From NCBI GenBank assembly GCA_025966135.1, contig JAOPVP010000046.1, forward strand, positions 62,001 through 126,000: a stretch of 64,000 nt of DNA, given 5' to 3'. The DNA comes from Frankiales bacterium. GTDB lineage: Bacteria; Actinomycetota; Actinomycetes; Mycobacteriales; SCTD01. Below, one piece after another: positions 43,302 to 51,898 of the stretch. Position 1 is the first letter of the stretch, and every line of letters starts with the position of its first letter. Both the position numbers and the translations under genes were made by a program. A model generated the notes under the pieces. The model worked only from the letters and a program-made list of their open reading frames with translations, was not told the DNA's origin and did no database searches.

Positions 43302-44426
43302 TCATCTGCGGGGCAGTCCGAGCAGGCGCTCGGACACGATGTTGCGCTGGACCTCGTTGGTGCCGGCGTAGATCGGACCCGACAGCGAGAACTGGAAGCC
43401 CTTGCTCCAGGGGCCTTCCAGCTCGGCCTCAGACCCGAGCACGTCGAGTGCCAGCTCATGGAGACGGATGTCGAGCTCGCTCCAGAACAGCTTGTTGAGG
43501 CTCGACTCACCGGGGCGCCCACGGCCGGCCTGCTCGTCGCTGACCTGTCGAAGTGTGAACAGCCGGTAGGCCTCGGAATCCATCCAGGCCTGCGCCAAGC
43601 GGTCGCGCACGCCGTTGTCGAGGGTCTCGTCCCCGACCAGGTCGAGCAAACGCGCAACCGTCGCTGTGTAGCGCCCGGGGGAGCGCAGCGTCAGGCCTCG
43701 TTCGGAGCCCGTGGTCGCCATGGCCACGCTCCACCCCTTGCCCACCCCACCGAGGACGGCGCTGTCCGGGACAAAGACGTTGTCCAGGAAAACCTCGGCG
43801 AAGCCCTCGTCGCCATCGAGCCGTGCGAAGCCGCGCACGGTCACCCCCGGTGCGTCGAGCGGCACCAGGAAGTACGTGAGTCCGTGGTGGCGCTCCGAAG
43901 CCGGGTCGGAGCGGAAGAGACCGAACAGGTGCGTGCAGAAGGACCCGCGGGTGGTCCAGGTCTTCTGGCCGTTGAGCACCCATCCGCCGTCGGCCTGATC
44001 AGCGCGGCTGGTCAGCGACGCCAGGTCACTGCCCGAGCCCGGCTCCGACCAGCCCTGGCACCACAGGTCCTCGGCGGCAGACATCCGGGGCAGCAGGCTG
44101 TCCTGCTGCTCCTTGCTGCCAAAGGCGAACAGGGTGGGGGCGAGCAGGAAGATGCCGTTCTGGGTGACCCGCTGTGGCCCCCCGGCCCGGTAGTACTCCT
44201 CCTCGAACGCCAGCCACTCCCACACCGAGGCACCGCGACCGCCGTACTCCTCGGGCCAGGACACGACGGCCCAGCGCGCCGCGTGGAGCTGCTTCTCCCA
44301 CTGCAGGTGCTCGGCGAACCCCGTTCGCGTGTCACCCGAGGGCAGGCCGTGCGGGACGTTGGCGGTCAGCCAGGTACGGGCGTCCGCGCGGAACGCCAGC
44401 TCGGCGTCCGTCTCCGTCAGATCCAC
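43302..44426 (-). CDS. acyl-CoA dehydrogenase, large subunit (FadE31-like)
   Basis: A 374-residue acyl-CoA dehydrogenase. It has SWPEEYGGRGASVWEW, the FAD-binding block WCQGWSEPGSGSDLASLTSR and NGQKTWTTRGSF, and ends in AGTNEVQRNIVSERLLGLPR. GTG 44426 is chosen; the upstream frame to 44462 would run through the KstR2 operator. The operator ends 17 bp before this start, so the message is likely leaderless or nearly so. It is the first gene of a four-gene operon with its small subunit, an enoyl-CoA hydratase and an NTF2-like protein. Confidence 0.87.
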   Translation of the reverse strand: MDLTETDAELAFRADARTWLTANVPHGLPSGDTRTGFAEHLQWEKQLHAARWAVVSWPEEYGGRGASVWEWLAFEEEYYRAGGPQRVTQNGIFLLAPTLFAFGSKEQQDSLLPRMSAAEDLWCQGWSEPGSGSDLASLTSRADQADGGWVLNGQKTWTTRGSFCTHLFGLFRSDPASERHHGLTYFLVPLDAPGVTVRGFARLDGDEGFAEVFLDNVFVPDSAVLGGVGKGWSVAMATTGSERGLTLRSPGRYTATVARLLDLVGDETLDNGVRDRLAQAWMDSEAYRLFTLRQVSDEQAGRGRPGESSLNKLFWSELDIRLHELALDVLGSEAELEGPWSKGFQFSLSGPIYAGTNEVQRNIVSERLLGLPRR

Positions 44427-44442
44427 CTTCCGGACGCTACCA

Positions 44443-44456
44443 AGCAAGCGCTTGGG
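44443..44456. promoter_or_regulatory. KstR2 operator
   Basis: AGCAAGCGCTTGGG has the complete CAAGCGCTTG palindrome. Only the last consensus base (T) is missing. It stands 17 bp upstream of the acyl-CoA dehydrogenase start, and 33 bp beyond the end of kstR2. Confidence 0.82.
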
Positions 44457-44489
44457 CAACAACCCTGCGCCGATGCGCAGGACCTGGCA

Positions 44490-45071
44490 TCAGCGACCGA
44501 TGCCCTCCAGGAACACCTTCACGTAGTCCGCCGCGAGGTTGCTGTAGCCATAGGTCTTGGTCGGGACGAACCAGCGCGCCGTCAGCCACAGGCCGTCGCG
44601 CAGCAAGGGGTAGACGACCTTGACCGGCACGTCGTTGCGGAACACCCCGGCCTCGGCGCCCTCCTCGAGGACCTTGATCCAGGCGCTGCGGACGGCCCGT
44701 GCGGACTGCCGCACGACGGTGGGGCCGTCGGCGGCCTGCAGGTAGCGGGCGTCGTTCTGGTAGATCTCGGTCGCGTGCGGGTGCTCGGCCGACGTGGCGA
44801 TGGAGGCCTGGACCAGCCCGCGTAGCCGGGAGGCGGGGTCGGTCTCCGTGGCGAGGACGGCGTCGTACCGGGCGACCAGGTCGTCCATGAAGCTCGAGAC
44901 GATGGCGTCCACGATCGCGTCCTTGGAGGCGAAGTGGTGGTAGAGGCTGCCGGAGAGGATTCCCACGGCCTCGGCGATCTCGCGTACGGTCGTCGCTGCC
45001 ACGCCTTGCTTCGCAAACAGGTCTGCGGCCCGTTCGAGGATCACCTCGCGGCGGTCCAGCGGGGTTGACAT
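44490..45071 (-). CDS. kstR2: KstR2, TetR-family repressor of HIP catabolism
   Basis: A 193-residue TetR regulator. The helix-turn-helix region VREIAEAVGILSGSLYHHFA and SKDAIVDAIVSSFMDDLVAR agree closely with mycobacterial KstR2 (Rv3557c). The ligand domain has EIYQNDARYLQ and WFVPTKTYGYSNLAADYVKV. The known effector is HIP-CoA, made by FadD3, whose gene is divergent here. A KstR2 box between the two genes suggests autoregulation. Four boxes in the window give its likely local regulon. Confidence 0.93.
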   Translation of the reverse strand: MSTPLDRREVILERAADLFAKQGVAATTVREIAEAVGILSGSLYHHFASKDAIVDAIVSSFMDDLVARYDAVLATETDPASRLRGLVQASIATSAEHPHATEIYQNDARYLQAADGPTVVRQSARAVRSAWIKVLEEGAEAGVFRNDVPVKVVYPLLRDGLWLTARWFVPTKTYGYSNLAADYVKVFLEGIGR

Positions 45072-45118
45072 GCCGGTCCTCTCGTTGACGTCCAGCGAGT
45101 GGCGATCGTACTGTCCCT

Positions 45119-45132
45119 ACCAAGCGCTTGCT
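45119..45132. promoter_or_regulatory. KstR2 operator between kstR2 and fadD3
   Basis: ACCAAGCGCTTGCT, identical to the site at 34873, matches the consensus at every position. It ends 12 bp before the fadD3 ATG and lies 47 bp from the kstR2 start. Confidence 0.92.
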
Positions 45133-45144
45133 AGAAGGGACGGC

Positions 45145-46662
45145 ATGGACACGATCCCCGCGGTGCTGCGGGCCGCCGCTGCCGCCACCCCTGACCGCGA
45201 GGCCGTCGTCACGCCCGAGGCGCGACTCACCTTCGCTCAGCTGCTCGAGCGATCCCGAACCTTCTCCCGGGCCGCTCTCGCCTCCGGGCTCCAGCACGGC
45301 GACCGCGTTGCCATGTGGGCACCCAACACGGCGGACTGGATCGTCGCCGCGCTGGGCCTCAGCGGCATCGGGGTGGTCCTCGTCCCCGTGAACACGCGCT
45401 TCAAGGGCGAGGAGGCCCGCTACCTCCTCGACCGGACGGGGGTGTCCGCCCTCGTCGTCGATGACGGCTTCCTCACTCAGCTGCTGGGGGCAGACCCCTT
45501 GGCAGCACTGGGAAGTCCGGATGTCCAGGTCATCCGGACGTCGCAGCTGGGGAGCTTCCTGGCACGGGCCGAGGAGGTCTCGGAGGAGGACGTCGAGAAG
45601 GCCGCCGGCGCGGTGCTGCCCGACGACCCGAGCGACATCATCTTCACCTCCGGGACGACTGGCAGGCCCAAGGGCGCGGTGGCCCGGCACGGACAGAGCG
45701 TGCGGCTGTTCAGGACCTGGGCCGACACGGTCGGAGTCCGCGAGGGCGAACGGATGCTCGTGGTCGCGCCGTTCTTCCACACCTTCGGCTACAAGGCCGG
45801 GCTGCTCGCGTGCCTGTTAACGCGCGCCACCTGCATCCCGCTGAAGGTCTTCGACGTCGACGAGGCGCTGCGCACCATCGCCACCGAGCGCGTCGACGTC
45901 GTCCCTGGGCCTCCGACGCTCTACAGCTCAATGCTCGAGCACCCGGCCCGTCAGTCCGCTGATCTGAGCTCGCTGCGTCTGGCGGTCACCGGCGCGGCGG
46001 TCGTCCCGACTGCGCTCATCGCGCGCATGCGCGCTGAGCTGGGCTTCCGCGAGGTCATCACCGCCTACGGCCTGACGGAGTGCTGCGGCTTCGCCACTGC
46101 CTGCAGGCCCGGCGACCCCGACGAGGTCATCTCCCTCACCTCCGGTCGCGCCGTGGAGGGCGTCGAGGTGCAGGTCCTCGCTGCACAGGGGCAACCGGGT
46201 GAGGTGGTGGTTCGTGGCTACGGTGTGATGAGTGGCTACTGGGACGACCCGGCGGCGACCGCAGAGGCGATCGACACCGACGGCTGGCTGCACACCGGTG
46301 ACGTCGGGGTGATGGACGCGGCCGGTAACTTGCGCATCACTGACCGCCTCAAGGACATGTACGTCGTAGGGGGTTTCAACGCCTACCCCGCCGAGATCGA
46401 GCAGGTCCTCATTCGTCACGCGGGTGTGAGCGAGGCCGCCGTCATCGGTGTGCCGGACGAGCGAATGGGTGAGGTGGGCAAGGCCTTCGTCGTCCCCCGC
46501 GCGGGCTCACAGGTGCAGCCCGATGAGCTGATCGCCTGGTGCCGGGAGCTGCTGGCCAACTACAAGGTGCCCCGCAGCGTCGAGCTGGTGGACACGCTGC
46601 CCAAGAACGCCACTGGCAAGGTCACCAAGGAGGCCCTTCGCCAGGGACCACCGCGCCCGTGA
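45145..46662 (+). CDS. fadD3: FadD3, HIP-CoA synthetase
   Basis: A 505-residue acyl-CoA synthetase. The AMP-binding motif TSGTTGRPKG is at 168-177, ITAYGLTECCGF is the second core block, and DRLKDMYVVGGFNAYPAEIE and the catalytic Lys about 492 (PKNATGK) follow. Length agrees with mycobacterial FadD3 (507). It activates HIP with CoA and ATP and so makes both the first substrate of ring C/D degradation and the KstR2 inducer. It is a single-gene transcript with a KstR2 box 12 bp from the ATG. Gene fragments follow. Confidence 0.92.
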   Translation: MDTIPAVLRAAAAATPDREAVVTPEARLTFAQLLERSRTFSRAALASGLQHGDRVAMWAPNTADWIVAALGLSGIGVVLVPVNTRFKGEEARYLLDRTGVSALVVDDGFLTQLLGADPLAALGSPDVQVIRTSQLGSFLARAEEVSEEDVEKAAGAVLPDDPSDIIFTSGTTGRPKGAVARHGQSVRLFRTWADTVGVREGERMLVVAPFFHTFGYKAGLLACLLTRATCIPLKVFDVDEALRTIATERVDVVPGPPTLYSSMLEHPARQSADLSSLRLAVTGAAVVPTALIARMRAELGFREVITAYGLTECCGFATACRPGDPDEVISLTSGRAVEGVEVQVLAAQGQPGEVVVRGYGVMSGYWDDPAATAEAIDTDGWLHTGDVGVMDAAGNLRITDRLKDMYVVGGFNAYPAEIEQVLIRHAGVSEAAVIGVPDERMGEVGKAFVVPRAGSQVQPDELIAWCRELLANYKVPRSVELVDTLPKNATGKVTKEALRQGPPRP

Positions 46663-46684
46663 CCACCGCCTCGACGCTCAGACG

Positions 46685-46825
46685 GTGCCATCGCTGCGCC
46701 GACTGACAGCCGCCGTGCACGCGCAGGGCGCCCTCGCCGCAGCCCAGCTCGGTCACGCCGGGCTGGTGGCCGACTCGCACTCCAACCGTGGCCGCTCCCT
46801 CGCTCCCAGCCGTCGCTTCAGCCCG
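46685..46825 (+). pseudogene. fragment of an old-yellow-enzyme-type FMN oxidoreductase
   Basis: About 47 codons read VPSLRRLTAAVHAQG followed by AAAQLGHAGLVADSHSNRG and RSLAPSRRFSP. This is the internal segment of 2,4-dienoyl-CoA-reductase/OYE-like proteins (Gln-Leu-Gly-His-Ala-Gly and the Ala-Pro-Ser loop). Neither the N-terminal barrel strands nor the remainder is present. It runs without a stop into an unrelated regulator fragment, so it is a deletion remnant. Confidence 0.7.
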
Positions 46826-46846
46826 GTCGCCCGGGGCTGGTCCCCG

Positions 46847-47088
46847 GTGCCACCAAGGCCGACCCGGGTCCGGCTCGAGTACCGCCTCACACAGGCCGGC
46901 CGCGAGCTGCAGCCCACCTTGACGGGGGTGAAGGACTGGGGCGACGCGCATCTCGCCGACGAGCGGGGCGTGCCGGTCGTGACCCGGCACCGGGAATGCG
47001 GGCGGCCGTGCACACGCAGCCCGTTTGCGAGCAGGGCCACGTCGTCGACGACACCCGCGGGTTGCTGTCCGAGGTCAACGTCGCCTGA
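46847..47088 (+). pseudogene. frameshifted C-terminal fragment of an HxlR-family regulator
   Basis: RVRLEYRLTQAGRELQPTL and VTRHRECG give the winged-helix end of an HxlR regulator. At about 47003 the frame shifts, and the typical tail AVHTQPVCEQGHVVDDTRG, ending LLSEVNVA, continues in another frame to the TGA at 47086. One base is missing relative to an intact gene. The recognition helix is absent. The rest up to 47240 contains no gene and may carry the promoter of the methyltransferase gene. Confidence 0.72.
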
Positions 47089-47240
47089 CCGGAGCCGTCG
47101 GTGGTCTCTTATGCCCGCCACGCAACGCTCCTGCAATGTCCCGGTTTCAGGGCAGCACCAGATATGGTCCGGCCCAGCGTCGACCTGCCACCGGTTCCCG
47201 GTTCGGCCCCGACGTGGCGTCAGAGGGGGGCGCAACGGCC

Positions 47241-48161
47241 ATGCAGAAGCCGTTTCCGGTGACTCAGGTGAGCGATCTGTCCAGGTGGGATCGGCTGCGC
47301 TTCGCCTGGCGGGACTACCGGTACGGCGATCAGCAGGACGTCTTCAGCAGCGTCCCACCGGGTCACTTCTACTCGCCGGTTCCCTCGCTGCTCGACGTCC
47401 AGCAACGGAGCGAGGAGATCTTCTCCGTCCCCCGCGACCTCCCAGGCATCGATCTGCGGGCGGCGGCTCAACTCGAGCTCGCACGTGAGCTGGCGCCCTT
47501 GGTCCAGGCCCTCCCGTTCGCTCCCGACGAGGTGCCCGGCTTGCGGTACTGGCTCAGCAACCCCTACTTCTACACAGCGGACGGGGCCATCTACGCGGCG
47601 CTTCTCCAGCTCTGGCGACCGTCCAGGATCGTCGAGGTCGGCTCCGGCTTCTCCACGGCGGTGCTTCTGGACATGGTCGATCTGCACGGCGACGTGCGGC
47701 CGCGCATCACCTGCATCGATCCGTATCCCCAGCGGCTGCGTGGGCTGCTACGTCCCAGTGACGATGTGGAGATCCTCGAGTGCGGGGTCCAAGACGTGAA
47801 CCCCGCGCTGTTCACCGGGCTCACGGCCGGGGACCTGCTGTTCATCGACTCCACGCATGTCAGCAAAGTCGGCAGCGATGTCAACTACCTGTTCCTCGAG
47901 GTGCTCTCGCGCTTGCCGGCAGGGGTGCACATCCACGTCCACGACGTGTTCTACCCCTTTGAGTACCCCCGCGAGATGGTGCTCGGTGGGATGGCTTGGA
48001 ACGAGGCGTACCTGCTACGGGGGTTCCTGACGCACAACGCGCGCGTCCGGATCGACTGGTGGAACTCCTACCTGAGCACCGCACACCGCGAAGAGGTCCA
48101 AGCCCTCATGCCCAGCTGGGAGCCGCAGGGCTGCTCCAGCCTGTGGCTGACCACCACCTGA
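47241..48161 (+). CDS. class I SAM-dependent methyltransferase-like protein
   Basis: A 306-residue protein with a Rossmann-like methyltransferase core: SRIVEVGSGFSTAVLLDMVD (motif I), ITCIDPYPQRLRGLLRPSDD (motif II) and GDLLFIDSTHVSKVGSDVNY (motif for the metal or substrate). This is the Methyltransf_24 type. About 110 N-terminal residues are a family-specific cap. ATG 47241 is the first start after the fragments. It is an odd gene in the steroid island, next to gene remnants, and may have arrived with them. Substrate unknown; related proteins occur in cell-surface glycan loci. Confidence 0.8.
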   Translation: MQKPFPVTQVSDLSRWDRLRFAWRDYRYGDQQDVFSSVPPGHFYSPVPSLLDVQQRSEEIFSVPRDLPGIDLRAAAQLELARELAPLVQALPFAPDEVPGLRYWLSNPYFYTADGAIYAALLQLWRPSRIVEVGSGFSTAVLLDMVDLHGDVRPRITCIDPYPQRLRGLLRPSDDVEILECGVQDVNPALFTGLTAGDLLFIDSTHVSKVGSDVNYLFLEVLSRLPAGVHIHVHDVFYPFEYPREMVLGGMAWNEAYLLRGFLTHNARVRIDWWNSYLSTAHREEVQALMPSWEPQGCSSLWLTTT

Positions 48162-48165
48162 CCCG

Positions 48166-48864
48166 CTACGAAAGCATCCCGCCGTCGATGACCAGGGCGC
48201 TCCCGGTGACCGAGCGCGCGGTGTCCGAGGCGAGATAGGCGATGGCCTCGGCGATCTCGAGCGGATCGGAGAACCTTGGGATCACGTTGTCCAGTCGGGC
48301 CATGAGCTTCGGATCGAGGTCCGTCGGCATCGCGGTCGCAACACCTGCGATGAGCGGGGTGTCGACGCCACCCGGGCACACGCAGTTGACGCGCACACCG
48401 GTCTGGTAAAGCTCGAGGGCCATCGACTTCGTCAGCATGACCAGGCCAGCCTTCGAGGCGCAATAAGCCGCCGAGTAGGCCTGTCCGCGGAGCCCGGCGA
48501 CACTTGCCACGTTGACGATGTTGCCCTTGCGCTCGAGGAGGCCGGGCAGCGCAGCTTGGCTCACCACGAAGGGGGCGGTGAGGTTGACGTCGAGCTGGCG
48601 CTGCCAGCTCCCGAGCGTCAGGTCGGCGACGTGGTCGAGCCGCACGATGCCGGCCACGTTGAGGACCACGTCGAACGGTCCGTTCTCCGCCACCAGCCCA
48701 CGGACGGTGTCGGAGTCGGTGAGGTCGCACTGCTGTACGCCGGGCGCCTCCTGGACGTCGAGACCGACGACCGTGGCGCCCTCCTCGGCGAAGAGCGAGG
48801 CGGTCGCCTTGCCGACACCAGATGCGGCGCCCGTGACCAGGACCCGCTTGCCGTCGAACCTCAC
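48166..48864 (-). CDS. SDR-family oxidoreductase, last gene of the ipd operon
   Basis: A 232-residue classical SDR. The cofactor loop is TGAASGVG. NVAG replaces NNAG. The active site is SVAGLRGQAYSAAYCASKAG. It starts with GTG in a GTGA overlap with the NTF2-like gene and closes a ten-gene run that begins at 56439. It likely oxidises a secondary alcohol of a ring-D-derived CoA ester or another steroid alcohol. Its stop lies 4 bp from the convergent methyltransferase gene. Confidence 0.85.
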   Translation of the reverse strand: MRFDGKRVLVTGAASGVGKATASLFAEEGATVVGLDVQEAPGVQQCDLTDSDTVRGLVAENGPFDVVLNVAGIVRLDHVADLTLGSWQRQLDVNLTAPFVVSQAALPGLLERKGNIVNVASVAGLRGQAYSAAYCASKAGLVMLTKSMALELYQTGVRVNCVCPGGVDTPLIAGVATAMPTDLDPKLMARLDNVIPRFSDPLEIAEAIAYLASDTARSVTGSALVIDGGMLS

Positions 48865-49289
48865 AGGTTCACCATGTGGCTGCTCATGTCGCCTCGTTGC
48901 TCGAGGAAGAACTGGCGCTCGGTGAAGCACCAGCTGCCGTCGACGACGGCGAACGTGTCGCGGTAGCGGCCGGCGGCCACGGGTTGCAGCGGGCCGTCGC
49001 CGACCTGCTGCACGACGAGGAAGGACGAGCGGCACACCGCCTGCTCCCCCTCGACCTCGATCACAGGGCCTGACACGAGATGCCGGGTCCGCGGAGACCC
49101 GTCGTGCAGCTGCACCATGACGCCGTACAGCTTGGCGACTCCCTCGGCGCCGGAAGTGACCTCGACGCCGTTCTCGTCCCTGAACCTGGCGTGGGCGAAG
49201 AGCGCTCCCAGGCCGCCCCAGTCCCCGGCGTCCATCACCTCGCAGTAGGTGCCGAGGAGGTTCCTGATGGCCTCGTGGGCGGTGCTCAT
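48861..49289 (-). CDS. NTF2/SnoaL-like protein in the ipd operon
   Basis: A 142-residue NTF2-fold protein: AIRNLLGTYCEVMDAGDWGG, then SPRTRHLVSGPVIEVEGEQA and GSWCFTERQFFLEQRGDM. It lies between echA20 (18 bp) and an SDR (GTGA overlap). Genes of this fold accompany each KstR2-box operon here, except the fadD3 and FadE29-like ones. It may be an isomerase or a lactone/hydratase enzyme. No catalytic residue can be assigned safely. Confidence 0.78.
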   Translation of the reverse strand: MSTAHEAIRNLLGTYCEVMDAGDWGGLGALFAHARFRDENGVEVTSGAEGVAKLYGVMVQLHDGSPRTRHLVSGPVIEVEGEQAVCRSSFLVVQQVGDGPLQPVAAGRYRDTFAVVDGSWCFTERQFFLEQRGDMSSHMVNL

Positions 49290-49307
49290 TCGATGCTCAA
49301 CGGATGC

Positions 49308-50042
49308 TCATCTGCCGAAGTCCTTGCGCACCTTGTCGGCCACGCCCAGCAGGTTGAGCTCGAAGGTGTAGCTCTGCTCGATGCGATAGCTCTTGTGGAC
49401 GTCCCACAGGTCGATCGCAGCGAGCGACTCCTTAGCCATCCTGATGACGACGGGGTCCTTCTCGGCGATGCTGCGCGCCACCTCGAGCGCCTTGCTGCGC
49501 AGCTCCTCGCGGGGGACGACGTGCAGCACCGAACCGAACTCGTGCAGCTCCTGCGCCGTCGCGGTAGCGGAGGTGTAGACCATCGCCCGGGCCTTGTGCA
49601 GGGGCACCAGCCGCGACAGGTGGGTCGCGGCACCGAGGGCGCCGCGGTCCACCTCGGGCAGCCCGAAGGTTGCGTCGTCGGAGGCGATCACGATGTCACT
49701 GTTGCCTGCCAGCCCGATCCCACCGCCGAGGCAGAAGCCTTGTACGGCGGTGATGACCGGCACCGGGCACTCGTAGCAGGCGCCGAAGGCGGCATGGCAA
49801 CCGCGGTTGGCACCTACGAGAGCGGTGAAGGTGTCGTCCCTCTGGAACTCCTTGATGTCCACGCCCGCGTTGAAGCCGCGCCCCTCGGCACGCAGCACCA
49901 CGACCCGGGTCGACGGATCGCGCCCAGCGGACAGGATCGCCTCGGCAAGGTCGAACCAGCCCTGGACCGGTAGGGCGTTCACCGGCGGGTGGTCGACGAC
50001 CACTTCCACGACGCCGTCGTCGTAGCGGGTGGAGGAGATCAT
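49308..50042 (-). CDS. echA20: EchA20, ring-C-opening crotonase
   Basis: A 244-residue crotonase. RAEGRGFNAGVDIKEFQRDD, GFCLGGGIGLAGNSDIVIAS and EVDRGALGAATHLSRLVP are almost as in mycobacterial EchA20 (Rv3550, 247). In the established route it hydrolyses ring C of HIEC-CoA to give COCHEA-CoA. It stands 10 bp after ipdF in the same order of neighbours as ipdF/ipdC/ipdAB, which supports orthology. Confidence 0.93.
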   Translation of the reverse strand: MISSTRYDDGVVEVVVDHPPVNALPVQGWFDLAEAILSAGRDPSTRVVVLRAEGRGFNAGVDIKEFQRDDTFTALVGANRGCHAAFGACYECPVPVITAVQGFCLGGGIGLAGNSDIVIASDDATFGLPEVDRGALGAATHLSRLVPLHKARAMVYTSATATAQELHEFGSVLHVVPREELRSKALEVARSIAEKDPVVIRMAKESLAAIDLWDVHKSYRIEQSYTFELNLLGVADKVRKDFGR

Positions 50043-50052
50043 GGTTGCCCTC

Positions 50053-50832
50053 TCACGGGTGCTGGCTACTGACGGACACGACCTCGCCCGTCATGTAGGT
50101 GGAGTAGTCGCTGGCGAGGAAGACGATCACGTTGGCGACCTCCCACGGCTCGGCTGCGCGTCCGAAGGCCTCCTTGGCCGACAGCTCCGCGAGCAGCTCG
50201 TCGCTGGTCACCTTCGCGAGGAAGGGGTGCATCGCGATCGACGGCGAGACGGCGTTGACGCGCACCCCGTGCTTGGCACCCTCCACGCCGGCCGTCCGGG
50301 TGAGGGCCATGACGCCGGCCTTGGCGGCGGCATAGTGAGCCTGGCCTTCCTGTGCGCGCCAGCCGATCACCGACGCGTTGTTGACGATGACGCCGGAACC
50401 CCTGGCCGTCATGAGCTTCAAAGCGGCACGGGTGCAGCGGAAGGTGCCGCCCAGCGTCACGTCCAGCACGTTGGTCCACTGCTCGTCGGTCATGTCGACG
50501 ATGGCTGCCGTGCCACCGAGACCGGCGTTGTTGACCAGCACGTCGACATGGCCGTGCTCGGCGACGGTCAGGTCGAACATCCGCTGCACGTCCTCCTCGA
50601 CCGTGACGTTGCAGGGAACCGCGAGGGGGCGCCTACCGGCAAGCTCCGCGAGGGCGTCCGCGGCCTCACCGAGCCTTCGCTCGTGCCAGTCGGAGAGGAC
50701 CACGGTGGCGCCCTCCTCGACCGCTCTCTTGGCGGTGGCGAACCCGATGCCGGTGCCGGCGGCGGCGGTCACGAGCACGACCTTCCCGGCGAGCAGGCTG
50801 TGGCCCGGGACGTAGTCGGGGACCTCAGGCAC
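50053..50832 (-). CDS. ipdF: IpdF, SDR of HIP-CoA beta-oxidation
   Basis: A 259-residue SDR. The cofactor loop is the unusual TAAAGTGIG (22-30). The active site has Ser154, Tyr167 and Lys171 (NNASVIGWRAQEGQAHYAAA). The end MTGEVVSVSSQHP matches mycobacterial IpdF (Rv3559c). It oxidises the 5-hydroxyl on the HIP-CoA-derived intermediate (5-OH to 5-oxo). The start overlaps ipdC by 8 bp. Confidence 0.92.
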   Translation of the reverse strand: MPEVPDYVPGHSLLAGKVVLVTAAAGTGIGFATAKRAVEEGATVVLSDWHERRLGEAADALAELAGRRPLAVPCNVTVEEDVQRMFDLTVAEHGHVDVLVNNAGLGGTAAIVDMTDEQWTNVLDVTLGGTFRCTRAALKLMTARGSGVIVNNASVIGWRAQEGQAHYAAAKAGVMALTRTAGVEGAKHGVRVNAVSPSIAMHPFLAKVTSDELLAELSAKEAFGRAAEPWEVANVIVFLASDYSTYMTGEVVSVSSQHP

Positions 50833-51898
50833 GCGCGCCTCCGAGTCGTTCGAGGACGGCGGACGCCTCGGTCATGATGCGGCTGAGCAGCTCGTCGCAG
50901 GACGGCAGGTCCTCCAGGACACCGACGACCTGGCCGGAGGACATGATGCCGAGGTCGGGCCGGCCGTCGACCATCGCGGCCTTGAGCAGCATCGGGGTGT
51001 TGGCCGACATCACGACCTGGCTCAAGGAGAGCTCAGCGCTCTTCCTCATCGCCAGGCCTTCGCGGACGAACGACGACCATGGCGTGCCCGAGAGCTTCTG
51101 GAAGGCCAGCGCGTTCCGGGCCGCGCGGGTCAGACGACTGACCGCCCGTGACTTCTCCAGCTCCTCGACCAGCTCGGTGCGCAGCACCCGGTGAGGGACG
51201 CCGTCGACCTCTCGCGTCACGACCGTGTCATTGACGCCCTTGCTCAGGTAGACGTCCTTCACCTGCGTGCTCACCGCGCTGTCGCTGGTGAGCAGGAAGC
51301 GGGTGCCCATCGCGATGCCCTCCGCGCCGTAGGCCAGCGCTGCGACGAGCCCGCGACCGTCGAAGAACCCTCCGGCCGCTACCACGGGGATGTCGACGGC
51401 GTCGACGACCTGGGGCAGCAGCACCGTGGTCGGCACCTGGCCGGTGTGGCCGCCGCCCTCACCACCCTGCACGATGACGGCGTCCGCTCCCCAGCCCGCG
51501 ACCTTCTCGGCATGTCGGCGGGCGCCGATCGACGGGACCACGATCAGCCCCTGGTCCTTGCACCGCTTGATGAGGTCCTGCTTCGGGGCCAGGGCAAACG
51601 AGGCCACCCGCACGCCCTCACGGGCGAGCAGGTCGACTCGCTGCGCGGCGTCGGGTGCGTCGGCGCGGAGGTTGACACCGAAGGGCTTGGTGGTGCGCGA
51701 CTTCGTCTCCGCGATGGCCGCGGACAGCTCGTCATAGGTCATCGTCGCCGAGGCCAGGATCCCGAGGCCGCCGGCGTTGGCAGTGGCCGACGTGAGCCGC
51801 GCGCCGGAGACCCAGCCCATGCCGGTCTGGACCACGGGGTAGTCGACCCCGAACAGCTCGGTGGCCCGGGTCTTCAGGGCGGGGTGGAGGGTCTTCAC
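50825..51898 (-). CDS. ipdC: IpdC, flavin-dependent enoyl reductase-like (nitronate monooxygenase fold)
   Basis: A 357-residue TIM-barrel FMN protein. It has PVVQTGMGWVSGARLTSATA, VQGGEGGGHTGQVPTTVLLP and AAGGFFDGRGLVAALAYGAE, the FMN phosphate loop. Length and neighbours agree with mycobacterial IpdC (Rv3553, 355). In the known route it removes a ring double bond (or hydroxyl-derived unsaturation) of a HIP-CoA-derived product. GTG start in a GTGA overlap with ipdB. Confidence 0.92.
   Translation of the reverse strand: MKTLHPALKTRATELFGVDYPVVQTGMGWVSGARLTSATANAGGLGILASATMTYDELSAAIAETKSRTTKPFGVNLRADAPDAAQRVDLLAREGVRVASFALAPKQDLIKRCKDQGLIVVPSIGARRHAEKVAGWGADAVIVQGGEGGGHTGQVPTTVLLPQVVDAVDIPVVAAGGFFDGRGLVAALAYGAEGIAMGTRFLLTSDSAVSTQVKDVYLSKGVNDTVVTREVDGVPHRVLRTELVEELEKSRAVSRLTRAARNALAFQKLSGTPWSSFVREGLAMRKSAELSLSQVVMSANTPMLLKAAMVDGRPDLGIMSSGQVVGVLEDLPSCDELLSRIMTEASAVLERLGGARA

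Noticed and set aside
47241..48161. The methyltransferase gene as a steroid-pathway enzyme.
   Set aside because: It has no KstR or KstR2 site, lies beside gene debris, and belongs to a family seen mostly in surface-glycan loci, so no pathway role is claimed.
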